Positions 35,272 to 45,764 are shown, counted from the stretch's first letter. The stretch is 64,000 bases of DNA from Porphyrobacter sp. IPPAS B-1204 (GCA_003724185.1 RHGM01000001.1:1097343-1161342); one strand, 5' to 3'. Notes: generated from the letters alone by a model not told the origin. Translations and numbers: made by a program.

Positions 35272-36567
35272 TTAACGAGAAAGCGGAAACACCGTCCTGT
35301 AAGTCAGGCAGCGCCACAGCCATTCGAGCGGGCCGTAACGGTAGCGGTCGAGCCACGGCTTGGACCATGCCAGCATCAACACCCAGGTCAGCGCCACCAC
35401 GATATAAAGCTGCGGGCGGTTCAATTGACCAAACAGCCCCAGCGCCCAGCCGTGGAAAACGAACATCATCACCACCGACGTGCCGAGGTAATTGGTGAAA
35501 GCCGCTCTGCCCGCCGCGCGCACCCGTTCGCCCAGCCATCCGGTCGCGCCCGGCGCATAGGCCACCAGCAGCGCGGCCATGCCCAGCACCATCCATAGGC
35601 GCGGCAGAGGGCTGAGGCCGATAAACCCGGCAAGCGTTCCGTAAAAGCTGAACCCGCCCGCCTTCACCGCCATCCCGATGCCGAGATGCACCAGACCTCC
35701 CGCGATCACGCCGATCCAGCCCCAGCGCAGCAGCTTGCCACGGTCGAACGCCCCGTTGAAGAACCCCATCCGGTACAAGGCCACGCCGATCAGCATCAGC
35801 GGCAGCGTCTCGAACCCGAACAGCAGCGCGTTCATCAGCGGCTCGTTCCATTGTTCGGTGATGCGATGCGCCACCAGCGCGGGGTAATCGCCCGATGCAA
35901 TCGCCGCGTTGGGCACATCGCCCTTCGCCAGCGTGTTGTCGATCTCGGCGATCATGCCGGCGCGCTGTTCGAGCATTTCGGGCGAGCTTTCGCCGACCGG
36001 CGTGTCGACGATCAGCCAGGGCAGGATCAGCCCGGTGTAGAACAACACGCCAAGCATATATCCGCCCAGCCCCACCCACAGCTGGGTCTTCACGCCCCAT
36101 CTCAGGCAGGCGAGCGCCACGAAGCCGAACAATGCGTAATAAAACAGGATGTCGCCGATCCAGATGAAGAAGAAATGGATCATCCCGAACACCATCAGGA
36201 TCACCAGCCGCCACGCCTGCAGCCAGCGAGTCGCGCCGCGGGCCCAGGCTTTCTCCATGAACAGATACAGCCCCGCGCCGAACAGCAGCGTGAACAGCCC
36301 GCGCATCTTGCCGTCGATCACGATGAATTGCGCAATCCACATCCACCCGCCCGGATCGCCCGGATCAGTCTGGAAGGCGGCCGGATACATATAGGCGTCC
36401 ATCGGCTGGCCAAAGGCGACGATGTTGGCAGCAAGGATGCCCATCACCGCAAGGCCGCGAATGAAATCGAGCGTGTCGATCCGTTCGCCTGCCGCGACGG
36501 GCGCGACGGTCCGGTCAGAATCGCCGAAGATGTCCTGTGCTGCGCGCGGTGTAAGCGTGTCGTCCAT
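35272..36567 (-). CDS. DUF418 membrane protein
   Basis: About 431 residues with around ten membrane helices. The N-terminal RIDTLDFIRGLAVMGILAANIV and C-terminal DUF418 region (AAFTNYLGTSVVMMFVFHGWALGLFGQL) define the family, distantly related to acyltransferase-3 membrane enzymes. The substrate is unknown. ATG 36567 (MDDTLTPRA) was chosen. Confidence 0.85.
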   Translation of the reverse strand: MDDTLTPRAAQDIFGDSDRTVAPVAAGERIDTLDFIRGLAVMGILAANIVAFGQPMDAYMYPAAFQTDPGDPGGWMWIAQFIVIDGKMRGLFTLLFGAGLYLFMEKAWARGATRWLQAWRLVILMVFGMIHFFFIWIGDILFYYALFGFVALACLRWGVKTQLWVGLGGYMLGVLFYTGLILPWLIVDTPVGESSPEMLEQRAGMIAEIDNTLAKGDVPNAAIASGDYPALVAHRITEQWNEPLMNALLFGFETLPLMLIGVALYRMGFFNGAFDRGKLLRWGWIGVIAGGLVHLGIGMAVKAGGFSFYGTLAGFIGLSPLPRLWMVLGMAALLVAYAPGATGWLGERVRAAGRAAFTNYLGTSVVMMFVFHGWALGLFGQLNRPQLYIVVALTWVLMLAWSKPWLDRYRYGPLEWLWRCLTYRTVFPLSR

Positions 36568-36692
36568 GGCTGATCCCCCGGCCTGAAAACGGGGGGATAG
36601 TATCACCTCGGCAGCGCTTGGGAAGTGCTGCTGGTCGGCGCGTGTTCGCCGACTGACGTTAAGACACAGGCCGAAAGATCAAACCCGGGGCC

Positions 36693-37689
36693 TCAGCCCT
36701 GTCCGGCAACGACGCAGGCCTTCCCGTCGCGCTTCAGGGCGGAGCAGGCGCGGGTGGCCTCGGCCTCGCTGGCGAAGCCGGTCGCCAGAAGGCGGGTGAG
36801 CTTGCCGCTTGGCACGAGGGTTTTTCTGGTGCCCGACAAGGCTGCGTGGCTGCCGAGCTGGCCCCACAACCGGTCGGCATTGGCCGCAACCCCGAAAGCG
36901 CCAAGCTGCACGCGCCAGCTGCCCTGCTTGCGCGGAGCGACAGTCGCAGCGGGCGCCGCCGGTTTCGGAGCGGCGGCGACCGTGATCGGCGCGGGCTGCG
37001 CCGCCACCGGCGCCGGCATCGGCGCGGGCTGCGCCGCAGCGGCGGTCACCACCGGAACGGGGGGGGCGGGCCGCCAGTTCGGCAGACGCGAGTTCAGCCG
37101 ACCGTTGCGCCTTGGCCCCGGCCTCAAGCTCGCGGGCCAGCGACTGCGCCGCGCTGCGCTGGGCCTGCGGCACATAATTGTCCATCTGCGCCAGCGCATC
37201 GCGTGCCTGCGGCAGGCCCGAACCGCTCGCCAGCGTCATCAGCGCATAGGCGCGCACCCAATCGCGCGGGGCGTAATCGGCGTTGAAGTGCGACAGGCCC
37301 AGCACATATTGCGCGCGCGGATCGCCGCGTTCGGCCGCGGCGCGCACCATCGGCATGGCGCGTTCCTGTTCGCCTTCCTGAAACAGCATCAGCCCGTAAT
37401 TGTCCGCAGCCTTCACATGGCCCAGCGCCGCCGCCTGTTCATAGAGCCTGCGCGCACGGGCATTGTCGACCTCGACCCCGCGCCCTAGCCGGTAGGCCTG
37501 CGCCAGATTGAACAGCGCATCAGGATCCCCCGCGGCCGCCGGGCCCTGCCATTCGACCACGGCGCGGGAAAAATCACCCGCCGTCCACGCATCGACCCCG
37601 GCCTTCACATCAGCCCACGCGGGCGCTGCCAGCAGCGCCAGTGCTGCGCCGCTTGCGATCCTTGCTGCGATCATCCTTGCCATTGCCAT
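36693..37689 (-). pseudogene. Sel1/TPR-SPOR domain protein, frameshifted at a C8 tract
   Basis: The N-terminal frame has a signal (MAMARMIAARIASGAALALLAAPAWA) and Sel1-type repeats (FNLAQAYRLGRGVEVDNARARRLYEQAAALGH). It runs out of frame at the C8 tract (plus-strand G8, 37059-37066). With seven, AELAARPP continues as VPVVTAAAAQPAP, a Pro/Ala linker, and a SPOR domain (GSWRVQLGAFGVAANADRLWGQL...) ending at 36693. SPOR domains bind denuded septal glycan. A one-base slip explains the break; decay is also possible. Full length would be about 331 residues. Confidence 0.8.
37059..37066. repeat. G8 homopolymer that breaks the Sel1-SPOR frame
   Basis: Eight G on the plus strand (C8 in the coding strand); seven would join the Sel1 and SPOR frames. 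Confidence 0.75.
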
Positions 37690-37940
37690 CTGCCTTGCCC
37701 TTCGCGGGGTGGAAACACGATTCCGCCTATAAGGGAAACAGGGTTAGCAAATGGTTGCCTGCGGCTTAGGCCCCCTCCGTCCCGCCCCAAGTGATTGGGA
37801 AAGACCGATTGCGTCTGCAACGAAGGTGCGCAGGTGTTAACTCTAAATTAGGGGTATCCTGCGATCCCGTGTCCATCCAGCCGTTATCAGGCGTCGCAAT
37901 AGGGCGGCCCTGGACGGATCAATCCAGGGGGACCCAGGCG

Positions 37941-38663
37941 TTGCGTGTACTCGCTTTGGCATCGCAGAAAGGTGGATCGGGCAAGACCACCCTGTCCGGA
38001 CATCTGGCCGTTCAGGCCCAGCGCGCAGGCGCTGGCCCGGTCGTGCTGATCGACATCGACCCGCAGGGCAGCCTCGCGGATTGGTGGAACGAGCGTGAGG
38101 CGGAATATCCCGCCTTCGCCCAGACCACCGTGGCGCGGCTCGCCAATGACCTGGCGGTGCTGCGGCAGCAGGGCTTCAAGCTGGCGGTGATCGACACCCC
38201 GCCCGCGATCACCATGGCGATCCAGTCGGTGATTTCGGTTGCCGAACTGATCGTCGTTCCGACCCGCCCCAGCCCGCACGATCTGCGCGCCGTGGGCGCG
38301 ACGGTCGATCTGTGCGAGCGTGCGGGCAAGCCGCTGGTGTTCGTCGTCAATGCGGCAACCCCCAAGGCCAAGATTACCTCGGAAGCCGCGGTTGCGCTGT
38401 CGCAGCACGGCACCGTCGCCCCGATCACGCTCCACCACCGCACCGATTTTGCCGCATCGATGATCGACGGTCGCACGGTGATGGAAGTCGATCCGGAAAG
38501 CCGCTCGGCTGCCGAAATCGCCGCGCTGTGGCGTTATATCGCCGACCGGCTCGAAAAGAACTTCCGCCGCACCGTGTTTGCCCCTGCCCCCAATGGTCAG
38601 GCGCAGCAGTTGGGCGGCGTGCCGCGTCCCGCTGGCGGCTTCGGTCGCCGGGTTGCACAGTAA
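37941..38663 (+). CDS. ParA-family ATPase
   Basis: About 240 residues. The deviant Walker A is KGGSGKTTLSGHLA with the early Lys, and the switch region DIDPQGSLADWW and VIDTPPAIT follow. It lacks an N-terminal DNA-binding extension, as in chromosome-type and orphan ParAs. TTG 37941 was chosen because the family begins right there (LRVLALASQKGGSGKTT), with a CCAGGGGGA site upstream. The next gene starts 20 bases on; no parB is present. It may position something other than DNA. Confidence 0.85.
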   Translation: MRVLALASQKGGSGKTTLSGHLAVQAQRAGAGPVVLIDIDPQGSLADWWNEREAEYPAFAQTTVARLANDLAVLRQQGFKLAVIDTPPAITMAIQSVISVAELIVVPTRPSPHDLRAVGATVDLCERAGKPLVFVVNAATPKAKITSEAAVALSQHGTVAPITLHHRTDFAASMIDGRTVMEVDPESRSAAEIAALWRYIADRLEKNFRRTVFAPAPNGQAQQLGGVPRPAGGFGRRVAQ

Positions 38664-38683
38664 GCGCGCGGGGGCTGCACGCC

Positions 38684-39400
38684 ATGTCAGATCCCGGTTT
38701 TGCCTCGCTCGGCCCGTCGCTGCTGGCCCGCAAGGGCGGCGCGAAGCCCGCGATGCGTCCGCAGGTCGCGCCGCTGGTTGCTGACGAGGCCGAACTTGCC
38801 GCGCTCGCCGAAGACCAGCTCGAAGACTTGGGCTGGAACGACATGGGCGATTCGGACAGCGAAGATGGCGCCGGCGCCGACATCGTGCCGATCAACGCCG
38901 GTGTTTCTGCCGATGATTTCGTTGCTGGCACCCTTTCCGAAGGTGGCCCGATCGTGCGCCGCCAGCAGCGCCGCCTTGAAGAACGCGTGCTTGCCGATGC
39001 CGTGATGACCGGCCCGGAAGACGCCGAACCGGAATATGACGACGAAGACGAGCCGGTTTACGGCGCAGCCTTCGACGAGGACGATTACGCCGAGGACGAG
39101 GAAGAGGAAGACAGCGCCGCTTATGCGCCGCTCGTCTCTGCTCCGGTGGCCGAGCCTGTGGTTGTCGCTCCGGCACCGCGTGCCGTCCGCCCGGCCAAGA
39201 GCGCCCGTCTGCCCGCCGCGCAGGCTGGCCGCCGCGCTGCTTTCACGCTCCGGCTCGATGCCGACCGCCACCTCAAGCTGCGCCTTGCCGCGACCATGCA
39301 GGGGGTGAGCGCGCAGGCCTTGGTGACCGAAGCGCTCGACCGGCTGCTCGCTGAATATGACGATCTCGACGTTATCGCCAACCACCTGAAACGCCACTGA
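38684..39400 (+). CDS. Acidic protein with a C-terminal ribbon-helix-helix-like segment
   Basis: 238 residues. The middle is very acidic (EYDDEDEPVYG and EDDYAEDEEEED) and linked by a Pro/Val/Ala stretch to a basic C-terminal part (RRAAFTLRLDADRHLKLRLAATMQGVSAQALVTEALDRLLAEYD). This last part has the beta-strand/two-helix pattern of CopG-like ribbon-helix-helix domains. It may be the ParA partner, standing in for ParB, but no function is established. Confidence 0.55.
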   Translation: MSDPGFASLGPSLLARKGGAKPAMRPQVAPLVADEAELAALAEDQLEDLGWNDMGDSDSEDGAGADIVPINAGVSADDFVAGTLSEGGPIVRRQQRRLEERVLADAVMTGPEDAEPEYDDEDEPVYGAAFDEDDYAEDEEEEDSAAYAPLVSAPVAEPVVVAPAPRAVRPAKSARLPAAQAGRRAAFTLRLDADRHLKLRLAATMQGVSAQALVTEALDRLLAEYDDLDVIANHLKRH

Positions 39401-39440
39401 CCGGCGACTGACCGCCACGACCTGAATCAATAATGGGGAA

Positions 39441-40811
39441 ATGATCATGGACCGCAGCATCAAGACCGGCAGCCGGACTGCGCCGCGCCTCGCGCTCGCC
39501 ATCACCACGGCCATTGCGGGGCTTACCCTCGCCGGCATGGCCGCCAACGCCGCGCCGCGTGCGGAGGTGTCCTTTGCCAATGCCCAGACCGCGCTGAGCA
39601 AGGGCCAGGTCGCCAAGGCAATCAATTATGCCGAAGCCGCCGTGCTCGCCGATCCGCGCAATCCGGGATACCGCGCCCTGCTTGGGGCGGCGTATATGGA
39701 AGCAGGCCGGTTCGAATCCGCAGCCACCAGCTTTGGCGACGCCCTTGATCTGGGTGACGAAAACCCGCGCACCGTGCTGAGCTTCGCGCTCGCCAAGATC
39801 GCGCTGGGGGAAGCACGCTCGGCGGTTGGGGTGCTGGATGAATTTGCCAATGTCATTGACCCGGCTGACCTCGGCCTGGCGCTGGCGCTGGCCGGACAGC
39901 CGGAACGCGGCGTGCATGTGCTGATCAACGCTGTGCGCAGCAGTGACGCCACCACGCCCAAGCTGCGCCAGAACCTCGCCTACAGCTATGCGCTGGCAGG
40001 CAACTGGCGCGCAGCACGGGTGATGGCCGCCGAAGACGTGCCGGGTGACCAGCTTGAAACCCGCCTCAGCCAGTGGGGCGCAATGTCCGCGCCGGAACTC
40101 TACCAGCAGCGCATCGCCAGCCTGCTGGGCGTGACGCCGCGCTCCGATAGCGGCCAGCCCGCACAACTCGCGCTCGCCAATTTCCCCGCCGATGGCGTGA
40201 TGATGGCCGAAGCCGCCGCCCCGGCCGTTGCCGAGGCTCCGGTTGAAATGGCCGCGGCTGCTCCGGCTCTGGCCCCGGCACCGGCTCCGGCGCCTGCGGC
40301 CCAGCCAGTGACCTTCGCGCAGGCCTTTGCCGCGCCGGAACCAGCGGTGCAGACCGCCGATGCGGGCAGCTCGGGCATCCGCTATGTCTCGAACCCGGTC
40401 ATTCAGGAACTGCCGTCGCGTCCCGCCCCGGCGGCCCGTGTTGCCAGAGCCGCGCCGCAGCGCCGCATGGCGCCCGCCGCTACGCCCGCGCCCGTGCGCA
40501 GCGACAAGGCTGCCGCATCGCATCTGGTGCAACTGGGTTCCTACGACAGCAAGATCGAGGCCGAGCGCGGCTGGAACGTGCTCAAGGCCAAGTTCCCGCA
40601 ATTGAAGGATCACAAGCCTGTCATCAGCGAAGCCGTGGTCAATGGCCGCACCTTCTGGCGCGTGGCAGCGGCGGGCTTCGGCCCGAACAGCGCGCGTTCG
40701 ATGTGCGGCACGGTCAAATCCGCCGGTCGCGGCTGCTTTGCCTACGCCGCCACCACCCCGCCGGCTGGCGCGGTGAAGCGTGACGTGCAGATGGCTGCGC
40801 GCACCCGCTAA
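39441..40811 (+). CDS. Secreted TPR/SPOR-domain protein
   Basis: 456 residues: signal (TAIAGLTLAGMAANA), tetratricopeptide-like repeats to about residue 220 (KAINYAEAAVLADPRNPGYRALLGAAYMEAGRFESAATSFG), a long Ala/Pro linker (APALAPAPAPAPAAQP), then a SPOR domain from about residue 365 (SHLVQLGSYDSKIEAERGW). The SPOR domain targets septal peptidoglycan. It follows the ParA and acidic genes on the same strand and ends at a strong terminator, closing the cassette. Confidence 0.82.
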   Translation: MIMDRSIKTGSRTAPRLALAITTAIAGLTLAGMAANAAPRAEVSFANAQTALSKGQVAKAINYAEAAVLADPRNPGYRALLGAAYMEAGRFESAATSFGDALDLGDENPRTVLSFALAKIALGEARSAVGVLDEFANVIDPADLGLALALAGQPERGVHVLINAVRSSDATTPKLRQNLAYSYALAGNWRAARVMAAEDVPGDQLETRLSQWGAMSAPELYQQRIASLLGVTPRSDSGQPAQLALANFPADGVMMAEAAAPAVAEAPVEMAAAAPALAPAPAPAPAAQPVTFAQAFAAPEPAVQTADAGSSGIRYVSNPVIQELPSRPAPAARVARAAPQRRMAPAATPAPVRSDKAAASHLVQLGSYDSKIEAERGWNVLKAKFPQLKDHKPVISEAVVNGRTFWRVAAAGFGPNSARSMCGTVKSAGRGCFAYAATTPPAGAVKRDVQMAARTR

Positions 40812-41165
40812 AAGGCGTTTTGCCGCGCTGACCAGGCGCATGAATATGAGCACCTGCTCCCGGACAGCCGCCGCGTTGTCCGGGAGTTTTTTTTTCGCCC
40901 GGTGCACTGGCTTTCCTACATCGGGGGCGCTGCGCTAGGCTGTGCGGATGCTGCAAGCTTGCTGCGCGCAGGAACACGGCGTGAAACATTGCCGCAGGCT
41001 TGCTGAATGGCGGAAATCTGCCGAAAAACGCGCTCTACTCCAACGGCGCTAGCCATTTCCAGGCCCGTCTAGACCCTCGCTAGGCCCCATCCAGACCCCT
41101 TTTGCCGGGATGTTGCACGCCGCCTGACCGGCCTTGTCCCGCGCCCGGCTTGTAGGAATGACGCC
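40812..41165. other. Noncoding region after the SPOR gene
   Basis: 354 bases. The first 85 hold the SPOR-gene terminator. In 40,896-41,165 no gene, RNA or clear repeat was recognised; pyrC-like ends at 41166. Confidence 0.6.
40857..40895 (+). terminator. Rho-independent terminator of the ParA/SPOR cassette
   Basis: Stem CTCCCGGACA (40857-40866) with TGTCCGGGAG (40877-40886), 10 bp, then nine T (40887-40895). It is the clearest intrinsic terminator in the window. Confidence 0.93.
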
Positions 41166-42401
41166 TCAGCCGACGAGCCGCACGCCGCCCTTCCACAGAC
41201 CCAGCACCCGGCCCTGCGTGCCCTGACGGTCAAACGGGGTGTTATCGGCGGTCGCCTCCATCTTGCGGCGATCGATGATCCACGGTGCGTCCGGGTCAAT
41301 CAGGGCAAGGTCAGCCTCAAGCCCGGGCGCGAGTTTACCGGCGGGCACACCCAGCAGGCTGGCGGGATTGCCAGCGGTGAGGTCAAAGGCGCGGGGTGTG
41401 TCGATCACGCCGTCGCGCACCAGCCCCAGCACCATCGCCAGCAGCGTTTCGGCCCCCGCCATTCCCGGCGCGGCGTCGGCAAAGGGCAGGCGCTTGTCCT
41501 CGGGCCCGCGCGGATCGTGGCCGCTGGCGATCACGTCCACCGTGCCATCGGCAATGGCGGCCAGCGCGGCCTGCCGGTCGGCCTCGGCGCGCAAGGGGGG
41601 CGAAAGGCGGGTGAAGGTGCGGAAATCGGCCGTGGCGAGGTCCGAAAGCAGGAAATGCGCCGGCGTTATCCCGCAGGTGACGGCGAGGCCGCGTGCCTTG
41701 GCGTCGCGCACCAACGCGAAGCCCCGGGCGGTCGTGACCTGCCGGATATGGAGCCGCGCCCCCGCCAGTTCGGCCAGCGCAATATCGCGGGCAATCGCCA
41801 GCGCCTCGGCCTCGGCAGGGGCGGCGGGCAGGCCCAGCCGGGTCGCGATCTCGCCTGCGGTGGCGGCGGCCTCTCCGGCAAGCCCGCCATCTTCGGCGTG
41901 GGTCACGACCACCAGATCCAGCATCGCGGCATATTGCAGCAGCCGCAGCATCACGCCCGAATCCGCAATCCAGCGCCGCCCGGTGGCGATTCCTTTCGCG
42001 CCCGCGTCCTGCATCAGCGCCAGTTCGGCCAGCTCCCGCCCCTCCAGCCCACGCGTGGCGGCGGCGAGCGGGTGGACCCACAGATCGGGCTTGCCGCTTT
42101 TGGCGATGAACCCGACCCGGCTCGGCAGATCGAGCGGCGGGGATTGATCGGGCATCAGCGCGGCGCGGGTGATCCCGCCGAAATGGAACGCAGGCTTGTC
42201 GACCGCGAACACGCCCAGATCGACCAGACCGGGGGCGATAAGCTTGCCCCGCGCATTGACGACCTCATCGCCGTCCTGCGCGGTGACATCCGCGCCCAGC
42301 GCGACAATGACGCCGTCAGCGCAGCGCAAACCGCCCTGCACCAGCCCGCCAAGGGTCACCAGCTGGGCGTTGGTGATGGCAAGAGGTTTCGCCTGCTTCA
42401 T
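41166..42401 (-). CDS. Dihydroorotase-like protein, probably catalytically inactive (PyrC' / pseudo-DHOase)
   Basis: 411 residues with the full amidohydrolase fold length of class I dihydroorotase. The usual PGxIDxHVHLREPG zinc motif reads [17 protein letters not shown]: both histidines of the HxH pair are missing. The catalytic DHAP region is [18 protein letters not shown] and LHIRQVTTA retain other histidines. In Pseudomonas such PyrC' proteins are inactive partners that assemble with ATCase. Here the start overlaps the pyrB stop (ATGA at 42398-42401), as expected for a subunit pair. A true dihydroorotase should be encoded elsewhere. Confidence 0.8.
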   Translation of the reverse strand: MKQAKPLAITNAQLVTLGGLVQGGLRCADGVIVALGADVTAQDGDEVVNARGKLIAPGLVDLGVFAVDKPAFHFGGITRAALMPDQSPPLDLPSRVGFIAKSGKPDLWVHPLAAATRGLEGRELAELALMQDAGAKGIATGRRWIADSGVMLRLLQYAAMLDLVVVTHAEDGGLAGEAAATAGEIATRLGLPAAPAEAEALAIARDIALAELAGARLHIRQVTTARGFALVRDAKARGLAVTCGITPAHFLLSDLATADFRTFTRLSPPLRAEADRQAALAAIADGTVDVIASGHDPRGPEDKRLPFADAAPGMAGAETLLAMVLGLVRDGVIDTPRAFDLTAGNPASLLGVPAGKLAPGLEADLALIDPDAPWIIDRRKMEATADNTPFDRQGTQGRVLGLWKGGVRLVG

Positions 42402-43417
42402 GCCGTCCACCCCTCCACGCCCCGCGCCTCGCGCGTCAGGATGTCGAGGCAGGCCATGCGGATCGCCACGCCCATTTCCACCTGCCGGGTGATGAGCGAC
42501 CGGCCTGCCAGATCGGCCACCTCGCTGTCGATCTCCACGCCCCGGTTCATCGGTCCGGGGTGCATCACCAGCGCGCCCGGCGCGGCGATGGCGAGGCGTT
42601 TGGCCGTCAGCCCGTAAAGGTGGCGGTATTCGCGGGCCGAGGGGACGAACTGGCCGCTCATCCGTTCGGACTGGAGCCGCAGCATCATCACCACCTCCGC
42701 GCCGTCCAGCGCATCGTCGAAGCGGTGGAACACCTCCACGCCCATCGCCTCAACCCCGGCGGGCATCAGCGCAGGCGGCGCGCAAACGCGGACATTGGCG
42801 CCCATCGCGGTCAGGCACAGGATGTTCGACCGCGCCACCCGGCTGTGCAGGATATCGCCGCAGATCACGATCTTGAGGCCGGTGAAATCCTCCGCGCCCT
42901 CGCCCCGCTCTGCCAGCGCATGGCGCAGGGTCAGGGCATCGAGCAGGCCCTGGGTCGGGTGTTCGTGGCTGCCATCGCCCGCGTTCAGCACCGGACAATC
43001 GACCTTGTCCGCAATCAGCCCGGTCGCGCCCGATGATCCGTGCCGGATGACAATCGCATCGGCGCGCATCGCATTGAGCGTGATCGCGGTATCGATCAGC
43101 GTCTCGCCCTTCTTCACGCTGGACGTGGCGGCGTGCATGTTGACCACATCCGCCCCCAGCCGCTTTCCCGCGATTTCAAAGGACAGCAGCGTGCGGGTGG
43201 AGTTTTCGAAGAAGGCGTTAATGATCGTCAGGCCGGCCAAAAGATCGGTATGCTTGGAGCGCTGACGGTTGAGCGCGACCCATTGCTCGGCCTGATCCAG
43301 CAGGTAGAGGATCTCGTGCCGTTGCAAATGGCCGATGCCGGTGAGGTCACGGTGCGGAAACGCCGCGCGTCCCGCAGGAAAGCGGCCCGATCCGGCAGAG
43401 GCGCTGTGCGATGTCAT
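42398..43417 (-). CDS. pyrB: Aspartate carbamoyltransferase catalytic subunit
   Basis: 339 residues. The carbamoyl-phosphate motif [13 protein letters not shown] and the [12 protein letters not shown] motif are present, with MHPGPMNRG near the end. It makes carbamoyl aspartate in pyrimidine synthesis. ATG 43417 (MTSHSAS) is preferred; the residues upstream are not conserved. The downstream pseudo-dihydroorotase overlaps its stop, matching the PyrB-PyrC' dodecamer type. Confidence 0.95.
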   Translation of the reverse strand: MTSHSASAGSGRFPAGRAAFPHRDLTGIGHLQRHEILYLLDQAEQWVALNRQRSKHTDLLAGLTIINAFFENSTRTLLSFEIAGKRLGADVVNMHAATSSVKKGETLIDTAITLNAMRADAIVIRHGSSGATGLIADKVDCPVLNAGDGSHEHPTQGLLDALTLRHALAERGEGAEDFTGLKIVICGDILHSRVARSNILCLTAMGANVRVCAPPALMPAGVEAMGVEVFHRFDDALDGAEVVMMLRLQSERMSGQFVPSAREYRHLYGLTAKRLAIAAPGALVMHPGPMNRGVEIDSEVADLAGRSLITRQVEMGVAIRMACLDILTREARGVEGWTA

Positions 43418-43539
43418 CAAGCCAAAGCCCCTAGTCGAGCGCAATGCGCCACTCAACCCATTCCGGCAGCGCTTTCCCGTGGAAGTTGGTACCCGCAGTC
43501 CCTAGATAACAGGCCAAGCGCGAACACAGGGGCAGGTGC

Positions 43540-45429
43540 ATGAGTTTTGTCGGCAAGGTTTGGAAGATCCTCGTGGGGATCAAGGACGGCCTTGTGCTGC
43601 TGTTCATGCTGCTGTTCTTTGTTACCCTGTTTGCCATCCTCTCGGCCCGCCCCAACCCCGGTCAGGTCCGCGATGGGGCGCTGTTGATCGAACTTGACGG
43701 CGTGGTGGTCGAGGAGAAATCGGTGCTCGATCCGATCGAGGCGCTGCTGTCCGGTACCGCCCCGATGAGCGAATACCGCTCGCGCGATATTGTCCGCGCA
43801 CTGGACGCCGCCGCAACCGACAAGCGCATCAAGGCGGTGGTGCTTGACCTGACGACTTTCCTCGGCGGCGGTCAGGTGCACCTCACCGAAATCGGCGAAG
43901 CGATGGAGCGGGTGCGCAAGGCGAAAAAGCCGGTGCTGACCTATGCGATGGGCTATGCCGACGACCACATGCTGCTGGCCGCCCATGCCAGCGAGGTATG
44001 GCTTGATCCGCAAGGGCTTGCGGTGATTTCCGGGCCGGGCGGCAGCAATCTCTATTTCGCCGGGCTGCTCGAAAAGCTGAGCATCAACGCCCGCGTCTAC
44101 CGCGTCGGCGAGTTCAAATCGGCGGTCGAACCATATTCGCGCAGCAGCATGTCGGACGAAGCGCGCCAGAACATCGGCGGCCTCTACGGCGCGCTATGGG
44201 AGGAATACAAAGCGAAGATCATCAAGGCCCGCCCCAAGCTGGCGCTGGCGCGGATCACATCCGACCCGGTGGCATGGATCGAAGGCTCCGGCGGCGATCT
44301 GGCCAAGGCGGCGCTGGATGCCGGGATGGTCGACAAGCTGGGCGACCGCACCCAGTTCGGCGCCCGCGTGGCCGAACTCGCGGGCAAAGACCCGTGGAGC
44401 AAAAAGCCCGGCGCCTTTGCCGCAAGCGACATGGGCGCATTCCTCGCCGATATCGGCCAGAAAACGCCGGGCAAAAAAATCGGCGTCGTCACCATCGCGG
44501 GCGAAATCATCGATGGCGATGCCGGGCCGGGCGTTGCCGGTGGCAGGCGCATCGCCGATCTGCTTGATGAAGCGCTGGATGATGATCTGGCCGCGCTGGT
44601 GGTGCGAGTCGATTCGCCCGGCGGTTCAGCCACCGCTTCGGAAGAAATCCGCCGCGCGATCCAGCGTCACCGTGACCGCAAGGTGCCCGTGGCGGTGTCC
44701 TTCGCCAATGTCGCGGCAAGCGGCGGTTACTGGGTTGCCATGTCGAGCGACCGGATCTTCGCCGAACCTGAAACCATCACCGGATCAATCGGCGTGTTCG
44801 CCGTGGTGCCGACTTTCGAAGACGCCGCCGCGCGGGTCGGGGTGACGGCCGATGGCTATCGCACCACGCCGCTTTCGGGCCAGCCGGACATCATCGGCGG
44901 CTTCACGCCCGCGATCGAAAGCCTGCTCCAGAGCTCGATCAGCGGCACCTACACCGATTTCCTGAGCCTCGTGTCGAAGTCGCGGCGGATGCCGGTTGAT
45001 CGGGTCGATGCCATCGCGCAAGGGCGGGTGTGGGATGGCGGCACGGCGCGGCAGAACGGGCTGGTCGATGAATTCGGCGGACTGGACGCGGCGCTCGGAT
45101 GGGCGGCGGGGAAGGCCGGATTGAAGGATGGCGGCTGGCACGCGGTGTTCCTCGGCGACAGTCCTGAGAACTACGATTCGCTGATCCGCCAGCTGGTTTC
45201 CAGCCGCGCCCCGGCAGCAACAGCGCCCACCAGCGATCTGTTCGCCATGACCGCGCAGCAGCGTGAGCACCTCGGCACCAGAATCGCGCGCGATGCCCAG
45301 CGCCTGCTTGGTACACGCGGGATTCAAGCCTTCTGCGCGGAATGTCCTGTCAGTGCCGCCCTGCCGGCGCCCCGCAATGAGCGAACGGCGAACTCGCTCA
45401 GCCTGCTGGCGTGGCTGGCAGGCGGGTGA
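43540..45429 (+). CDS. sppA: Signal peptide peptidase SppA, 67K type
   Basis: 629 residues with an N-terminal anchor (GLVLLFMLLFFVTLFAILSA). Two ClpP-like S49 domains carry the catalytic Lys in VGEFKSAVEPYSR (first half) and Ser in ANVAASGGYWVAMS (second half), the Lys-Ser dyad split across domains as in E. coli SppA. It degrades cleaved signal peptides in the membrane. The start is the first ATG of the conserved membrane segment. tRNA-Val lies 100 bases downstream. Confidence 0.94.
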   Translation: MSFVGKVWKILVGIKDGLVLLFMLLFFVTLFAILSARPNPGQVRDGALLIELDGVVVEEKSVLDPIEALLSGTAPMSEYRSRDIVRALDAAATDKRIKAVVLDLTTFLGGGQVHLTEIGEAMERVRKAKKPVLTYAMGYADDHMLLAAHASEVWLDPQGLAVISGPGGSNLYFAGLLEKLSINARVYRVGEFKSAVEPYSRSSMSDEARQNIGGLYGALWEEYKAKIIKARPKLALARITSDPVAWIEGSGGDLAKAALDAGMVDKLGDRTQFGARVAELAGKDPWSKKPGAFAASDMGAFLADIGQKTPGKKIGVVTIAGEIIDGDAGPGVAGGRRIADLLDEALDDDLAALVVRVDSPGGSATASEEIRRAIQRHRDRKVPVAVSFANVAASGGYWVAMSSDRIFAEPETITGSIGVFAVVPTFEDAAARVGVTADGYRTTPLSGQPDIIGGFTPAIESLLQSSISGTYTDFLSLVSKSRRMPVDRVDAIAQGRVWDGGTARQNGLVDEFGGLDAALGWAAGKAGLKDGGWHAVFLGDSPENYDSLIRQLVSSRAPAATAPTSDLFAMTAQQREHLGTRIARDAQRLLGTRGIQAFCAECPVSAALPAPRNERTANSLSLLAWLAGG

Positions 45430-45529
45430 CCGACAGGGAAATCGCACCGCCAACCGCCGCGAGCGCTTGCCAAGTGCGCAAGGCCCCATTAAAGGCGCGC
45501 CCCTGTCCGGGCCTAATGGCCCAAAGGAC

Positions 45530-45604
45530 GGGCGCGTAGCTCAGCGGTAGAGCACACCCTTCACACGGGTGGGGTCACAGGTTCAATCCCTGTCGCGCCC
45601 ACCA
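45530..45604 (+). tRNA. tRNA-Val (anticodon CAC)
   Basis: GGGCGCG...CGCGCCC acceptor pairing with encoded ACCA end. The D arm AGCTCAGCGGTAGAGC is present, and the anticodon stem CACCC/GGGTG encloses TTCACAC, giving anticodon CAC (reads GUG). The T arm GGTTCAATCC is intact. Class I, 75 nt. Confidence 0.96.
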
Positions 45605-45764
45605 TTTCCCCCTTGCTGATGGTGCGGAGGAAATGGATGGCCTTTGACCATCGACCCAGGCCTCGCGTCTTCCTTCGTCATTCGCCCCTCCCTGCTTGAC
45701 CGGGCTGCCGTGTTCACGGCAAGGCTTGTCGTCTGCGCCGCGGGGCGATCAAGCGAGGTGTTTC

